Source: Advenella sp. S44
GTDB lineage: Bacteria; Pseudomonadota; Gammaproteobacteria; Burkholderiales; Burkholderiaceae_B
Length of the DNA stretch: 64,000 bases
NCBI RefSeq assembly: GCF_002810445.1
Contig: NZ_NEXS01000005.1
Coordinates: 62,001-126,000 of the forward strand
Direction: 5' to 3'
Shown one piece after another: positions 1 through 10,900 of the stretch (positions within the stretch are counted from its first letter, which is position 1; each line of letters begins with the position of its first letter). The notes under the pieces were generated by a model. It saw only the letters and a list, made by a program, of their open reading frames with translations, had not been told where the DNA came from and ran no database searches. The position numbers were made by a program, and so were the translations under genes.

Positions 1-1446
1 TGTTTGCACGGCCCGCAACGCCACCACATAATCATAGGTGCGGCCGTCACCCATAACACCCACCGACTTGACGGGCAGGAACACGGCAAAGGCCTGAGAC
101 GTCAGGTCGTACCAGGACTTGCCGGATTCCTCATCGGTCGTATTGCGCAGCTCCTCAATAAAGATTGCATCCGCCTTGCGCAGTAAATCGGCGTATTCTT
201 TCTTGACTTCGCCCAGTATGCGCACGCCCAGGCCAGGACCTGGAAATGGATGGCGGTACACCATATGATGCGGCAGGCCCAGTGCCAGGCCCAGTTCCCG
301 AACCTCATCCTTGAACAGCTCGCGCAGCGGTTCCAGCAATTGCAGATTCAGTGTCTCGGGCAATCCGCCTACATTATGATGCGACTTGATGGCAACGGCC
401 TTGCCGGTTTTGGCGCCGGCAGATTCAATAACATCGGGATAGATGGTGCCCTGAGCCAGCCAGCGCGCGCTTTTACGTTTGCCCGCCTCATTCTGGAACA
501 CTTCCACGAATTCCCCGCCAATAATCTTGCGCTTTTTTTCCGGATCGCTTTCTCCGGCCAGCTTGCTCATGAAGGCGTCTGTGGCATCCACATGAATCAC
601 ATTGACGCCCAGATGTTCGCCAAAAATCGTCATGACCTGCTCGGCCTCATTCAGCCGGAGCAGTCCATGATCAACAAAAACACAAGTGAGCTGATCGCCG
701 ATAGCTTTATGAATCAAGGCCGCCGCTACTGAAGAGTCTACGCCGCCTGACAACCCCAGGATCACGTCGTCGGTGCCGACTTGCTCGCGGATGCGCGCGA
801 CCGCTTCTTCGACGTAGTCAGGCATATTCCAGTCGTTGCTGCAACCACAAATGTCATTGACAAAGCGGTTTAGCATTGCACGGCCCTGCGTTGTATGGGT
901 GACCTCAGGGTGAAATTGCACACCATAAAAATGACGGGACTCGTCGGCCATGCCGGCTATGGGGCAGGAAGGCGTGGATGCCATCAGAACAAAGCCTTCG
1001 GGCAGGTCGGTGACCTTATCGCCATGACTCATCCAGACCTTGAGCATGCCATGGCCTTCGGGTGTAACAAAATCGGCAATGTCCTTGAGCAGTGCAGTAT
1101 GGCCATGCGCGCGCACCTCTGCGTAGCCAAATTCACGATGATCAGACCAGCTAACTTTGCCACCCAGCTGCGACGCCATGGCCTGCATGCCATAGCAGAT
1201 GCCCAGCACCGGCACGCCCAGCGCGAACACCTGCGGCGGCACTTTGAGCGACGCCTCGTCGTAGGCAGACGAATGACTGCCCGACAAAATGACGCCCTTG
1301 AGCCCCAAGCCTTGCTGTTCTGCAAGAAAAGCCGCATCGACATCGCCGGGGTGAATTTCACAAAAAACCCCGGCTTCGCGCACACGCCGCGCAATAAGTT
1401 GGGTAACCTGTGAACCGTAATCGAGAATCAGAATCCGCTGATGCAT
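1..1446 (-). CDS. guaA: GMP synthase (glutamine-hydrolysing), 3' end missing
   Basis: Converts XMP to GMP using ATP and ammonia from glutamine, the last step of guanine nucleotide synthesis in the cytoplasm. The 482 codons present begin [13 protein letters not shown]. The N-terminal class I glutamine amidotransferase domain has the nucleophile in GICYG (Cys84), and the ATP-pyrophosphatase domain has the PP-loop [11 protein letters not shown]. GuaA is usually about 525 residues, so roughly the last 40, part of the dimerisation domain, lie beyond the window edge. The ATG at 1446 is chosen because the family-typical N-terminus starts there. guaB lies upstream on the same strand, but an opposite-strand hydrolase gene separates them, so guaA probably has its own promoter. 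Identity is secure. Confidence 0.97.
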   Translation of the reverse strand, partial: MHQRILILDYGSQVTQLIARRVREAGVFCEIHPGDVDAAFLAEQQGLGLKGVILSGSHSSAYDEASLKVPPQVFALGVPVLGICYGMQAMASQLGGKVSWSDHREFGYAEVRAHGHTALLKDIADFVTPEGHGMLKVWMSHGDKVTDLPEGFVLMASTPSCPIAGMADESRHFYGVQFHPEVTHTTQGRAMLNRFVNDICGCSNDWNMPDYVEEAVARIREQVGTDDVILGLSGGVDSSVAAALIHKAIGDQLTCVFVDHGLLRLNEAEQVMTIFGEHLGVNVIHVDATDAFMSKLAGESDPEKKRKIIGGEFVEVFQNEAGKRKSARWLAQGTIYPDVIESAGAKTGKAVAIKSHHNVGGLPETLNLQLLEPLRELFKDEVRELGLALGLPHHMVYRHPFPGPGLGVRILGEVKKEYADLLRKADAIFIEELRNTTDEESGKSWYDLTSQAFAVFLPVKSVGVMGDGRTYDYVVALRAVQT

Positions 1447-1492
1447 GTGCTATATCCGCCTGAGGACAAAAGAAAAGAAATTGGAAGACGAC

Positions 1493-1498
1493 ATTATA
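1493..1498 (-). promoter_or_regulatory. Candidate -10 box for guaA
   Basis: A perfect TATAAT reads on the minus strand about 47 bases upstream of the guaA ATG. The surrounding ATTATAAT is palindromic, so a plus-strand -10 for the divergent hydrolase gene is equally possible. I see no convincing -35 at the right spacing for either direction. Confidence 0.35.
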
Positions 1499-1683
1499 AT
1501 GGCTGCCAGGCTCAAAACCGTGCCAAAACCCGACTGCGGACAAGATGTGACCGCCAACCGGTTCAGCAGACGTCGCCGCCGACCGGATACTCGCTGCCCG
1601 GCGGCACCGGCCCGGGCAGGCATGCCAGGCCGGGATTTCTTTTTATGTGCTATTTTTGTTCTTACACCAAAGGTCCAGTATCA

Positions 1684-2619
1684 ATGAAAAGCAATCAGAA
1701 TCCGTCTTTTGCCGCCCCGGCTTGCGCACCCAAAGTCTTCATGCTGGTCCATGGCGCCTGGCATGGCGCCTGGGTCTGGGACGAAGTCGCAAGACATCTA
1801 CGCGGTCTAGGGCATACCGTGTACACCCCGACGTTGACCGGCCTGGGCGATCGCGCAGCCGAACTCTCTTTATCGATCACCCTGAACACGTTCATTGATG
1901 ATATTGAAACCGCAATATTGCGACCGCTGTCGGCCCCTGCCCTGGCTCCAAACGACGGCAATCAGCCTGGCAACTGGGTGCCTGCAGTCTCGTCCGACGA
2001 TGACGACTGTAATAAGACGAACGCGATTGAACCGAATTCGGACCCCTCTGAGGCAAGACCCAGCGTCATCAAGCAAACCGGTGGCACCGGTAACCCCGAC
2101 GCACTCGCCAATGTGATTCTTGTTGGCCACAGTTTTGCCGGCTTGGTCATCACCGGGGTTGCCGATCGTATCGGGCATCGCCTGGACCGCCTGATATACC
2201 TGGATGCCTTCGTGCTGCCCGCTGACCAGTCTACGTTCGACACCTTGCCCGATAAGGTGGTCGATGCACTGACGGCGTCGGCCCAGACCCATCATGGCTA
2301 TGGCATTCCCGCTCCCGATCCGATTCATTTGGGCGTGCCCGCCGATACCGACCAGTACACTGCTGCAAGAGCAAAGCTAACACCGCACCCAATCAATACA
2401 TATGCCAGCGCGCTTTCGCTAAATGCCCCGATTGGCGCAGGGGTAAAGAAAATTTATCTGGCCTGCACCGCACCCGCCTATAAGCCAGTTGCGGCCACAC
2501 ACACCTGGGTGCAAACTCAACCGGACTGGTTCTGGCAGGAGCTGGGCTGCTCGCATTCCGCTCCGCTGATGGCGCCTGCACTGGTTGCCGACAAGCTACT
2601 GAGCCTGTCCTCTCTATGA
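1684..2619 (+). CDS. Alpha/beta hydrolase with a polar insertion
   Basis: A 311-residue alpha/beta-hydrolase-fold protein of the esterase/salicylate-esterase-like group; the substrate cannot be told. The N-terminal signature LVHGAWHGAWVW (about 21-32) supplies the oxyanion region, the nucleophile elbow is GHSFAG (Ser150), and a late His in GCSHSAPL is the likely general base. Between strand/helix segments ending TFIDDIETAI (about 69-78) and NVILVGHS (about 143-150) there is an insertion of about 60 polar, low-complexity residues with an Asp run, where relatives are usually directly continuous. The frame is open upstream to 1441, but the ATG at 1684 starts the recognisable domain. It sits on the opposite strand between guaA and guaB. 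Confidence 0.85.
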   Translation: MKSNQNPSFAAPACAPKVFMLVHGAWHGAWVWDEVARHLRGLGHTVYTPTLTGLGDRAAELSLSITLNTFIDDIETAILRPLSAPALAPNDGNQPGNWVPAVSSDDDDCNKTNAIEPNSDPSEARPSVIKQTGGTGNPDALANVILVGHSFAGLVITGVADRIGHRLDRLIYLDAFVLPADQSTFDTLPDKVVDALTASAQTHHGYGIPAPDPIHLGVPADTDQYTAARAKLTPHPINTYASALSLNAPIGAGVKKIYLACTAPAYKPVAATHTWVQTQPDWFWQELGCSHSAPLMAPALVADKLLSLSSL

Positions 2620-2935
2620 GGGCTTCACAGAGTCTTTTGACGTGCTCTGGTCCTTTACACTTTCTGTCATCAGGGCGGCGCTTTTGACTGTTGGGCAGTA
2701 ATGTAACGCTTTGGCATGGTCTGGCATCAGCGCAGCGCTGTGTAATGTTCTGACATTCGTGTCAAGCCTTGCCATATAATCTGATCCGCGCAATGCCTTA
2801 CGATACTGATGCTTTATCAGGGCTTGCATTAGCGTGACGTTTTGTTTATGTCGTAAAAAACCCGACACAGCAATAAGCAGGGCCGGGTTTAAGTTCGGTG
2901 TTTAAGTACCGAATTGGTATGCGGAAATGATGTGC
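2620..2935. other. Intergenic region between hydrolase and guaB
   Basis: It holds the guaB terminator (2855-2891) and two imperfect 20-base copies of TCTGKCATCAGSGCRGCGCT at about 2663-2682 and 2720-2739, 57 bases apart. I see no convincing gene. A minus-strand reading frame across 2614-2868 repeats SAALM because of these copies, but shows no family signature. Confidence 0.5.
2855..2891 (-). terminator. Intrinsic terminator of guaB
   Basis: On the minus strand AAACCCG (2890-2884) pairs with CGGGTTT (2864-2858) around a 19-base loop and runs into six Ts. It lies about 45 bases after the guaB stop, the expected position for a guaB terminator. Confidence 0.75.
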
Positions 2936-4396
2936 TTAGTCGGCGCGGTAGTTCGGCGCCTCTTTGGTAATTTGCACATCATGCACATGCGATTCACGCA
3001 CGCCAGCAGACGTAATTTCCACAAACTGCGGCACAGTACGCATATCATCAATTGTGGCGCAGCCACAATAACCCATAGAGGCGCGGATGCCTCCTACCAG
3101 CTGATAAATAATCGCCAATACGCTGCCTTTGTATGGCACGCGACCTTCGATCCCTTCAGGCACCAGTTTGTCGGCGTTGTTTGCCGGGTCCTGGAAATAA
3201 CGGTCGGCAGACCCCTGTTCCATAGCCCCAAGGCTACCCATGCCACGATAAGACTTATAGGAACGGCCCTGGAATAACACGACTTCGCCAGGCGCTTCTT
3301 CAGTGCCGGCGAACATGCCGCCCATCATGCAGGCAAACGCCCCGGCAACCAATGCCTTGGACACGTCGCCGGAATAGCGGATACCGCCATCGGCAATGAG
3401 TGGTACGCCGGTACCTTCCAGTGCCTTGGCAACATCGGAAATGGCGGTAATCTGAGGCACGCCAACACCTGCAACAACACGCGTGGTGCAAATTGAACCT
3501 GGGCCGATGCCGACCTTGACGCCGTCTGCCCCGGCCTCTACCAGCGCCTTGGCTGCCTCGGCAGTGGCAATGTTGCCGCCGATTACGTCAATTTCCGGGA
3601 AATTTTCTTTCACCCAGCGTATGCGATCAAGCACACCCTGCGAGTGGCCGTGAGCCGTATCGACAATGATGACATCAACATCGGCTGCAGCCAGTTTACG
3701 TACGCGCTCTTCGGTGCCCTCGCCCACGCCAACGGCTGCTCCCACACGCAATTGACCGAATTCGTCTTTGCTTGCGTTGGGATGTTCCGTATTCTTGACT
3801 ATATCCTTGACGGTAGCCAAGCCACGCAGCTCGAACTCGTCATTGACGATCAATACGCGCTCCAGGCGGTATTTGTGCATCAATGCCTGGGCTTCGGCGA
3901 GCGTGCCACCTTCGTGCATGGTGATCAGGCGCTCTTTGGGCGTCATCACAGATGTCAGAGGGACATCGAGCCGGTCTTCGAAACGCAGATCGCGATTGGT
4001 AACAATACCAACTAGTTTTCCGTTATCTACCACCGGCAAGCCGGAAATACCATGTTTTTTCTGAAGAGCAATGGCGTCGCGCACTTTCATATCGGACGTG
4101 ACAGAAACCGGATCAATCACAATACCGAATTCGTGACGCTTGACGCGGGCCACTTCGGCGGCCTGCTCATCAGCTGTCATATTCTTGTGGATGATACCGA
4201 TTCCGCCTTCCTGGGCCATTGCAATGGCCAGGCGCGCTTCAGTCACTGTATCCATGGCGGCAGACACCAACGGAATATTCAGTGTGATATTACGACTAAT
4301 TTTGGTTTTGAGAGAGGTGTCGCGCGGCAACACATTTGAGTACGCTGGTACCAGAAGAACATCGTCAAAGGTAAGCGCTTTTTGAATAAGACGCAT
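2936..4396 (-). CDS. guaB: IMP dehydrogenase
   Basis: Oxidises IMP to XMP with NAD+, the committed step to guanine nucleotides. The 486-residue length is normal for the family. The N-terminal signature [14 protein letters not shown] is followed by a tandem CBS (Bateman) module (about residues 90-205), the catalytic loop [11 protein letters not shown] with the active Cys, and the flap motif [11 protein letters not shown]. The frame is open to 4516, but the ATG at 4396 gives the family N-terminus and is preceded by GGAG at good spacing. purL lies upstream on the same strand about 100 bases away, but guaB has its own strong promoter inside that gap, so co-transcription with purL is not required. 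Confidence 0.98.
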   Translation of the reverse strand: MRLIQKALTFDDVLLVPAYSNVLPRDTSLKTKISRNITLNIPLVSAAMDTVTEARLAIAMAQEGGIGIIHKNMTADEQAAEVARVKRHEFGIVIDPVSVTSDMKVRDAIALQKKHGISGLPVVDNGKLVGIVTNRDLRFEDRLDVPLTSVMTPKERLITMHEGGTLAEAQALMHKYRLERVLIVNDEFELRGLATVKDIVKNTEHPNASKDEFGQLRVGAAVGVGEGTEERVRKLAAADVDVIIVDTAHGHSQGVLDRIRWVKENFPEIDVIGGNIATAEAAKALVEAGADGVKVGIGPGSICTTRVVAGVGVPQITAISDVAKALEGTGVPLIADGGIRYSGDVSKALVAGAFACMMGGMFAGTEEAPGEVVLFQGRSYKSYRGMGSLGAMEQGSADRYFQDPANNADKLVPEGIEGRVPYKGSVLAIIYQLVGGIRASMGYCGCATIDDMRTVPQFVEITSAGVRESHVHDVQITKEAPNYRAD

Positions 4397-4405
4397 GAAA
4401 TAACT

Positions 4406-4450
4406 CCGGGCGCAAAGCAAAATTATACGCTTGCGCCCGGATTGAATCAA
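4406..4450 (-). promoter_or_regulatory. guaB promoter with an embedded palindrome
   Basis: On the minus strand TTGATT (4450-4445), a 17-base spacer and a perfect TATAAT (4427-4422) form a strong sigma-70 promoter. The -10 lies between the arms of a perfect 10-bp inverted repeat, CCGGGCGCAA (4440-4431) and TTGCGCCCGG (4415-4406), separated by 15 bases. The arms cover the spacer end and the start-site region, so it looks like an operator, though the transcribed part could also fold. The binding protein, if any, is unknown. Confidence 0.7.
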
Positions 4451-4499
4451 CCGGGTTGCGCGCTCAGGGGGAAATATTACCGACGCGCAAGCGGTTTGA

Positions 4500-7400
4500 T
4501 TACCCCATAGCCACACGGGCGTTCATAAACATCCGCATCCACGGCGTGTAATCGCCCCCGTCATCCTTGTCGCCCCAACGCTCGGGATGCCAGGACATCA
4601 TGACATTGCGCGTCACCCTTTCCGGATGCGGCATCATAATAGTGAACCGACCGTCGGCCGTAGTGACAGAAGCAATACCCTGCGGGCTGCCATTAGGGTT
4701 GGCCGGATATGCTTCGGTCACAAACCCGGCGTTCGATACATAACGCAACGTCGTGTGAGCCGAGTTAATATTGCCCTGCAGGCCAAAATCGGCGAAGCCT
4801 TCGCCGTGCGCCACGGCAATCGGTAACCGGCTGCCCTGCATATCCTTGAAAAAGATCGAGGGAGAATCGGCCACTTCGACAAGGCTCAGGCGCGCTTCGT
4901 ACTTGGCGGACTGGTTATAAGTAAATCGCGGCCAGTCCTGCGCGCCCGGAATCATGTCGGCCAGGGTCGCCAGCATCTGGCACCCGTTGCAAACACCAAG
5001 CGCAAACACGTCGGGTCGTGCAAAAAAGGCGGCCAATTGCGCCGACAACGCCGGATTGAACCGGATCGTGCGCGCCCAGCCTTCACCGGCCCCCAGCACA
5101 TCGCCGTAGCTGAAACCGCCCACGGCCACCATGCCCTGGTAGTCATTTAGGGATGTGCGGCCGGACAATAGATCCGTCATGTGCACGTCATAGGCGTCAA
5201 ACCCGGATTTATCAAAGGCCCAAGCCATTTCCACCTGACTGTTACAACCCTGCTCTCGCAGAATGGCAATTTTTGGGCGAATGCCACTCGCAATATAGGG
5301 TGCAGCAATCTGCTCTTGCGGGTTGAAACCAATAACGGCGTTCAACCCGGGATCGTCGCGCTCATCCCAAGTATTGAACTCTGCCAGCGCACTGGCCGGG
5401 TTATCGCGCCGCTTCATGATTTCATATGTGACCTGGCTCCAGGCCTTGCCAAGCTCAACCCGGTCCAGACCGAAAATACGACGGCCATCCCGATAGAACT
5501 CAATCTGATCCGACGCATTGGGCGCGCCAATTACATTTGAGATACGAGACAGCCCCGCTTCACGCAGCGCCTGTAGCACTTGGTCGCGCTGTTCGGCACG
5601 CACCTGGATAACGGCGCCCGCCTCTTCATTGAACAAGGCCTTGACCGTCAATTCATCTCGCTGCACTGCCACCTGTTCCGGGCGAATTTTATAGTCTCCC
5701 CAATCGGCAGACGCTTCGTCAAACGTCAGCATATCCAGATTGATGGAAACACCCACATGACCGGCAAACGCCATTTCAGCCACGGTAGCCAGCAATCCGC
5801 CGTCCGAACGATCGTGATAGGCCAGTATCAGGCCTTGCTCTACCAGCGAGCGAATCGTTAGAAAGAAAGTTTTGAGCATGGCCGGATCGTCAACATCGGG
5901 AGTCTCAGATCCGTATTGATCAATTACATTTGACAACACAGAACCTGCCAGGCGCTGTCGTCCCTGTCCCAGATCCAACAAAATCAGTGTGGTTTCACCT
6001 TGGTCTGTGACCAATTGCGGGATCACCGTTTTGCGCACGTCAGCGACTGGGGCAAAAGCGGTTACGACCAGCGAAACCGGCGCCACCACTTCCCGGGCCT
6101 CGCCCTGCTCGTCCCAGCGCGTACGCATGGACAAGGAATCTTTGCCCACCGGAATCGACAGGCCGATACTCTGGCATAGTGTAGACACGGCATCGACGGT
6201 ATCGAACAGGTCGGCATCCTGGCCTTCGAAGCCGCAAGCGGCCATCCAGTTGGCCGACAACTTGATGTCTTCCAGTGCCGCCACATCGGCCGCAGCCAGA
6301 TTGGTGAGCGCTTCGGCCACAGCCATTCGGCCCGAGGCAGGCGCATTGCCAATGGCTAGCGGCGTGCGCTCACCCATTGCCATGGCTTCGCCGCGAACCG
6401 ATTCGTAATCGGCCAGCGTGACGGCGCAGTCGGCCACGGGCACCTGCCATGGGCCGACCATCTGGTCGCGTGAACACAAGCCACCTACGGTACGATCGCC
6501 GATGGTAATAAGAAAGGATTTATTAGCCACAGTCGGATGACGCATCACCTGCAGGCTAATAGCGACCAAATCCAGGCCGGTCACATCCATGGGTGTCAGC
6601 TGGCGGGATTTATGCTCGGCCTGACGCTTCATGCGAGGCAGCTTACCCAGGATGACATCCATGGGAACATCGACAGGCGCAGGCCCATTGACTGGCAACG
6701 ACGCCTGAGCGTCAGTAAATCCGGGCAAGCCCTGGCCGTCGGAAACTTTCAAGTGGCGTTCCGTGGTGGTTACACCAACGACGGCAAACGGGCAGCGCTC
6801 GCGCGCAGCAATCGATTCAAAGCGGGGCAAATCTTCCGGCAGAATGGCCAGCACGTAGCGTTCCTGCGCTTCGTTGCTCCAAATTTCAGCCGCCGACAGC
6901 CCTGACTCTTCCAGGTGAACTCGTTGCAGATCGAAAATGGCACCGCGGCCGGCGTCGTTGACCAGCTCGGGAAAGGCGTTTGACAGTCCGCCTGCTCCGA
7001 CGTCATGGATGGCTATAATGGGGTTGCTTTCTTTGAGTTGCCAGCAGCGATCAATCACTTCCTGGGCACGACGCTCAAGCTCCGGATTTCCACGCTGCAC
7101 AGAATCAAAATCCAGCTGCGCGGTATTGGCGCCGGCGCTCATGGACGACGCCGCACTGCCTCCCATGCCGATACGCATACCAGGCCCGCCAAGCTGAATC
7201 AGTAGCGCCTGCCCTGGAATGACGTCTTTATGCGTCAGCGCTGCATCAATACTGCCCAGACCACCCGCAATCATAATGGGCTTGTGATATCCCCAGCGCA
7301 CGCCGTCGACCGTCTGCTCAAAGGTACGGAAATACCCAAGCAGATTCGGTCTGCCGAACTCATTATTGAAGGCCGCACCACCAATGGGCCCTTCGATCAT

Positions 7401-8606
7401 GATATCCAGCGGACTGGCAATCCGGTCTGGCAGGCCGTAGGGTTGCTTTTCGCGCGTTTCGGCAATATCTGGCAGGTTCAGATTGGATACGGTAAATCCG
7501 GTCAGACCGGCTTTCGGCTTGGAACCGCGTCCAGTTGCGCCTTCGTCGCGAATTTCACCGCCGGCTCCGGTCGCCGCGCCTGGAAACGGCGCGATCGCCG
7601 TTGGATGATTGTGCGTTTCCACTTTCATTAGCGTATGGGTCAAGCGCGCATGGCTGCCATATTTGGGAACGGCTGCATCGGGACCGTTGGCGTCGAAACC
7701 GGCAAAGAAGCGACTCGCCTGGCCACCCTCCATGACCGCTGCGTTATCGGAATACGCAACCACCGTGCCCTTCGGTTGTGCCGCGTGCGTCTTGCGGATC
7801 ATGCCGAACAGTGTGTCTTCTTTTTTCTGGCCGTCGATTTCCCAGCTGGCATTGAAGATTTTATGGCGGCAATGTTCGCTGTTTGCCTGCGCAAACATCA
7901 TGAGCTCCACATCGGTGGGGTCGCGTCCCATTTCGCTGAATGAGGCGAGCAGATAGTCTATTTCTACCGGGGACAACGCCAGGCCCAGGCTGGCATTAGC
8001 CTCGTCCAGCGCCTGTCGGCCGCGCGCCTGAACAGGAATTTGTGCCAACGGTTTTCCGGGCAAGGTTTGCATAAGAACAGAAGCGTCAAATGCTGCATTC
8101 ACCACGCTTTCGGTCATTCGATCATGAATCAGCGCCGCGATTTGCGAATGCTGCTCTTGCGTGAGTTTTTTGGCGCCCAGCAGTCCTTTTTTCGAAACGA
8201 ACTGGTATTCAATGCCGCGCTCGATGCGCCGCACGCTGGACAATCCGCAATTGTGAACGATATCGGTTGCTTTGCTGGCCCACGGCGATAATGTTCCCAG
8301 CCGCGGCAGCACCCGTAATACCAATGCATCCGCAGCGGGTGTATTGGCCTGCGCAGTGCCGTAATTAAGCAGCTGGGCCAGTCGCTGCTGTTCTTCCTGC
8401 GGCATGGCGCCGTCGGTAAAAATATGGTGCTCGTAACGGGCCGAAACGTCTTGCACAGGCAATCCGGCCTGGGCAAGCGCGGCAAGCAATCGCTCTTTCT
8501 GAAACGGAGTCAAGGCGGCACAGCCGTATGCAATCTGGTAATGATGTTGAGTGTCTGACACAATAAAAACCGGAGTAAATGATAATTGCCTGAACAGGAA
8601 AGCCAT
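4500..8606 (-). CDS. purL: Phosphoribosylformylglycinamidine synthase, single-chain
   Basis: Makes FGAM from FGAR, ATP and glutamine, the fourth step of purine synthesis. The 1368 residues match the large single-chain PurL of proteobacteria rather than the small PurL-PurQ-PurS set. An N-terminal PurS-like segment is followed by the tandem ATP-binding synthetase halves, with [12 protein letters not shown] and GGSAASS visible. The C-terminal glutamine amidotransferase domain (from about residue 1100) has the nucleophile in GVCNGCQML and the catalytic His in PHPERV. The ATG at 8606 gives a slightly extended N-terminus; a later start is possible but no clear alternative stands out. It converges on nothing and lies upstream of guaB. 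Confidence 0.97.
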   Translation of the reverse strand: MAFLFRQLSFTPVFIVSDTQHHYQIAYGCAALTPFQKERLLAALAQAGLPVQDVSARYEHHIFTDGAMPQEEQQRLAQLLNYGTAQANTPAADALVLRVLPRLGTLSPWASKATDIVHNCGLSSVRRIERGIEYQFVSKKGLLGAKKLTQEQHSQIAALIHDRMTESVVNAAFDASVLMQTLPGKPLAQIPVQARGRQALDEANASLGLALSPVEIDYLLASFSEMGRDPTDVELMMFAQANSEHCRHKIFNASWEIDGQKKEDTLFGMIRKTHAAQPKGTVVAYSDNAAVMEGGQASRFFAGFDANGPDAAVPKYGSHARLTHTLMKVETHNHPTAIAPFPGAATGAGGEIRDEGATGRGSKPKAGLTGFTVSNLNLPDIAETREKQPYGLPDRIASPLDIMIEGPIGGAAFNNEFGRPNLLGYFRTFEQTVDGVRWGYHKPIMIAGGLGSIDAALTHKDVIPGQALLIQLGGPGMRIGMGGSAASSMSAGANTAQLDFDSVQRGNPELERRAQEVIDRCWQLKESNPIIAIHDVGAGGLSNAFPELVNDAGRGAIFDLQRVHLEESGLSAAEIWSNEAQERYVLAILPEDLPRFESIAARERCPFAVVGVTTTERHLKVSDGQGLPGFTDAQASLPVNGPAPVDVPMDVILGKLPRMKRQAEHKSRQLTPMDVTGLDLVAISLQVMRHPTVANKSFLITIGDRTVGGLCSRDQMVGPWQVPVADCAVTLADYESVRGEAMAMGERTPLAIGNAPASGRMAVAEALTNLAAADVAALEDIKLSANWMAACGFEGQDADLFDTVDAVSTLCQSIGLSIPVGKDSLSMRTRWDEQGEAREVVAPVSLVVTAFAPVADVRKTVIPQLVTDQGETTLILLDLGQGRQRLAGSVLSNVIDQYGSETPDVDDPAMLKTFFLTIRSLVEQGLILAYHDRSDGGLLATVAEMAFAGHVGVSINLDMLTFDEASADWGDYKIRPEQVAVQRDELTVKALFNEEAGAVIQVRAEQRDQVLQALREAGLSRISNVIGAPNASDQIEFYRDGRRIFGLDRVELGKAWSQVTYEIMKRRDNPASALAEFNTWDERDDPGLNAVIGFNPQEQIAAPYIASGIRPKIAILREQGCNSQVEMAWAFDKSGFDAYDVHMTDLLSGRTSLNDYQGMVAVGGFSYGDVLGAGEGWARTIRFNPALSAQLAAFFARPDVFALGVCNGCQMLATLADMIPGAQDWPRFTYNQSAKYEARLSLVEVADSPSIFFKDMQGSRLPIAVAHGEGFADFGLQGNINSAHTTLRYVSNAGFVTEAYPANPNGSPQGIASVTTADGRFTIMMPHPERVTRNVMMSWHPERWGDKDDGGDYTPWMRMFMNARVAMG

Positions 8607-8934
8607 ATTTTATCGCTCCGGCCCACTCTCATGCGCAATAACCACGCACTTGCAATATTTACCTGGATATTTCCGGCCACACGATCCCGCAATTTCAGTT
8701 ATTTGTTCCCTGAAAATTTTTGATACAATTTTGTGTGAATTAGGAAAAAATAGCCGAATTTGATATCATCTTCGTGCTATGTCGGTTAATTCGCCCGCAA
8801 AACGGTGCGGCACTCAAGGCTTCTACACTTAAGAACAAATTTAGATATCGCCCCTAACCCATTAATAATTATATTTTTTTTGAAATTCTATTTATAATTG
8901 CGTGACCCTGATCTAATTTGTTCGTGACGATCCT
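8607..8934. other. Divergent promoter region between purL and pbpG
   Basis: An AT-rich stretch with no gene. On the plus strand TATAAT at 8893-8898 lies 37 bases before the pbpG ATG, with only a poor -35 (near 8870). A second plus-strand TACAAT-type box occurs near 8729. I could not fix the purL promoter. Confidence 0.45.
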
Positions 8935-9846
8935 ATGCAAAAATTTCTCAGAAAAACCCTGACTGCGTGTCTGGCCGTCGTGCTGGCTACTGGTTCTATT
9001 GTTCCGGTCTCCAGTTTCGCTCAGGAGGACGGTGGCGGTCAAACCTATGACACGCTTCCCCTGGCAAGCACCGTTGTGGGCCAGGCCGACAATGGCGGTA
9101 TTGTACGCTCCCAGGTGGCATATGTGGTGGATCTTACCGATAACCGCATACTGTACTCCAAAAATGCCGATGTTATCCGGCCTATCGCCTCTATCAGCAA
9201 GCTGATGACGGCGCTGATCATTACCACGGCCAACCTGAACATGAATGAGCAAATCATGATCACGGCCGATGATATTGACCGGGTAAAAAAATCCTCATCG
9301 CGCCTGTCTGTCGGTACCGTGCTCACACGCAATGAATTACTGCATCTGGCACTGATGTCTTCGGAAAATCGCGCGGCGCATGCACTGGGCCGAACCTATC
9401 CGGGCGGAATGAACGCCTTTGTACGCGAAATGAACGCCAAGGCGCGTCAGTTGGGCATGACCCGGACCCGTTTTGTGGAACCTACAGGATTGTCTCCGCA
9501 AAATGTCGCCTCTCCGCGGGATTTAGTGCGTCTCATGCAGACCGTACAGCAGCAGCCGCTTATCCGCGAGTATACCACCAGCGACAAATATGAAATTGTC
9601 ACGAGCAATGGCCGAGAACAGCGCTATCGCAACACCAATCGCCTGATTCGCAATAACAACTGGAGTATCCAGATCTCCAAGACAGGCTATATCCGTGAAG
9701 CGGGCGACTGCCTGGTAATGATGACTGAAATGGATCATCGCCCGGTTGCCGTGGTTCTTCTGAATGCCGATGGTGGCCTGACCCGCTTTGCGGATGCGGT
9801 GCGCGTCCGACATATGGTTCAGCAGGACTACCCCACTCTGCTGTAA
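8935..9846 (+). CDS. pbpG: D-alanyl-D-alanine endopeptidase, PBP7/8 type
   Basis: A periplasmic serine peptidase (peptidase S11, low-molecular-mass penicillin-binding protein) that cuts peptidoglycan cross-links. The 303 residues begin with a signal peptide (about 1-30, ending SSFAQ). The three penicillin-binding motifs are present in order: SISK (Ser86, Lys89) in PIASISKLMTAL, SEN in MSSENRAAHALG, and KTG in ISKTGYIREAG. Length and motif spacing fit PbpG better than the longer DacA/DacC carboxypeptidases, which carry an extra C-terminal anchor domain. It stands alone, divergent from purL. Confidence 0.92.
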   Translation: MQKFLRKTLTACLAVVLATGSIVPVSSFAQEDGGGQTYDTLPLASTVVGQADNGGIVRSQVAYVVDLTDNRILYSKNADVIRPIASISKLMTALIITTANLNMNEQIMITADDIDRVKKSSSRLSVGTVLTRNELLHLALMSSENRAAHALGRTYPGGMNAFVREMNAKARQLGMTRTRFVEPTGLSPQNVASPRDLVRLMQTVQQQPLIREYTTSDKYEIVTSNGREQRYRNTNRLIRNNNWSIQISKTGYIREAGDCLVMMTEMDHRPVAVVLLNADGGLTRFADAVRVRHMVQQDYPTLL

Positions 9847-9859
9847 GAGTGCCAGACAA

Positions 9860-9884
9860 CAGGCGGCCGATTCGCTGCCGCCTG
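9860..9884. terminator. GC-rich hairpin after pbpG
   Basis: CAGGCGGC (9860-9867) pairs perfectly with GCCGCCTG (9877-9884) across a 9-base loop, 14 bases after the pbpG stop. There is no T-tract, so it may act as an mRNA end stabiliser or a weak terminator. The remaining sequence to 10120 shows only loose repeats of an ACCTGnnnTCA-like motif (near 9977, 10000 and 10030). Confidence 0.4.
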
Positions 9885-10120
9885 ATTCGCGGGCTTATTT
9901 TGCTCGACCTCTTCTGGCTTGGCCCCACTTCATCTGACTTGATCTAGGCTCACGTCAACTGGCCGCTCAGCACCTGACCTGTGGTCACAGGCCGACATAA
10001 CCTGGTCTCAAATCAACTAATCTCACATTACCTGTTATCACATAAGGGAATCTGAGCCGGATTGACCTCAGATGAACCACCTTGCGTTCATCGACTCAAA
10101 GTTGAGCTGATCAACATCGA

Positions 10121-10837
10121 CTAATGCAGCGACGATGGCGGCGCCTTGCCGAGTTCATTGTTTTCTTCCTGCTCGCCGGCATAACGCCAATATCGTAATG
10201 GCACGCAGGTCTTGAGCCGTTCGAACATTTTTGCAATCAGCGCCTCGCTGAACGATTCGGCCGAATTCATTGCGATGTCAATGGTTGCGTCCGCCTGCAG
10301 GAGCGCCATCCGGCCGTGTGCCTCGCGAGCCCTGGCGGAGGGAACCGACGTATCACGATCGGCATGCAACAGGTGTATGGTTGTGTCCAGGGACAATTGC
10401 AGCGGATAGGCTGGAAACTTCGCCCCAAACGTAATGAGCCTGCCAGCGACAGGAATCTCCAGCAGCGTCAGACCTAAGACCAGGGAGCCGGCGGTACCGA
10501 CTCCGATTACCGCCGTCGCCTCGCTCAATACACCATGGGTGCGTTGCCCGTCCTGAATATCATGCTCCAGCGATTTGATGCTGGCCCCCAGGCGGGGTGC
10601 AAGTTGCGCCGACGTTTGTTCATCCGGCTCAGTATCCCCCACGTTTAGCCATGCCGTGTCTGCCTCCAGCGCAACCATCGCGATACGAATAACAGCGTCG
10701 GGAAATTCGGCACGAATAGTGCTCAACAGAAATGGCATATTCGTTAACTGCTCACTTTCTTCATGCAGAATATAAAACAGCTGGCCATGCGCGTCACCTT
10801 CCGGGAGAAGAATCTGGGAAGTCTTTATTTCCGTCAT
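10121..10837 (-). CDS. YpfH-like alpha/beta hydrolase lacking catalytic residues
   Basis: A 238-residue protein that, from memory of E. coli YpfH, aligns along its length with that esterase group: a central acidic segment, LLHADRDTSVP corresponding to the IHGGEDPVI Asp loop, and a C-terminal PLRYWRYAGEQEENN tail. Where the family has the nucleophile elbow GFSQG this protein reads GVGTAG, with no serine, and the GHAID histidine motif is replaced by AESFS. The oxyanion HGxGD motif reads HEESEQ. It is probably a catalytically dead relative with a binding or structural role; this is inference. The ATG at 10837 has GGAG upstream. It is divergent from yqeY by 63 bases. Confidence 0.65.
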   Translation of the reverse strand: MTEIKTSQILLPEGDAHGQLFYILHEESEQLTNMPFLLSTIRAEFPDAVIRIAMVALEADTAWLNVGDTEPDEQTSAQLAPRLGASIKSLEHDIQDGQRTHGVLSEATAVIGVGTAGSLVLGLTLLEIPVAGRLITFGAKFPAYPLQLSLDTTIHLLHADRDTSVPSARAREAHGRMALLQADATIDIAMNSAESFSEALIAKMFERLKTCVPLRYWRYAGEQEENNELGKAPPSSLH

Positions 10838-10900
10838 ATATATCTCCGAAAAAGTTGTGCCATAATATGGAACTAATCTTACCACTCCCGGAATAAATTC

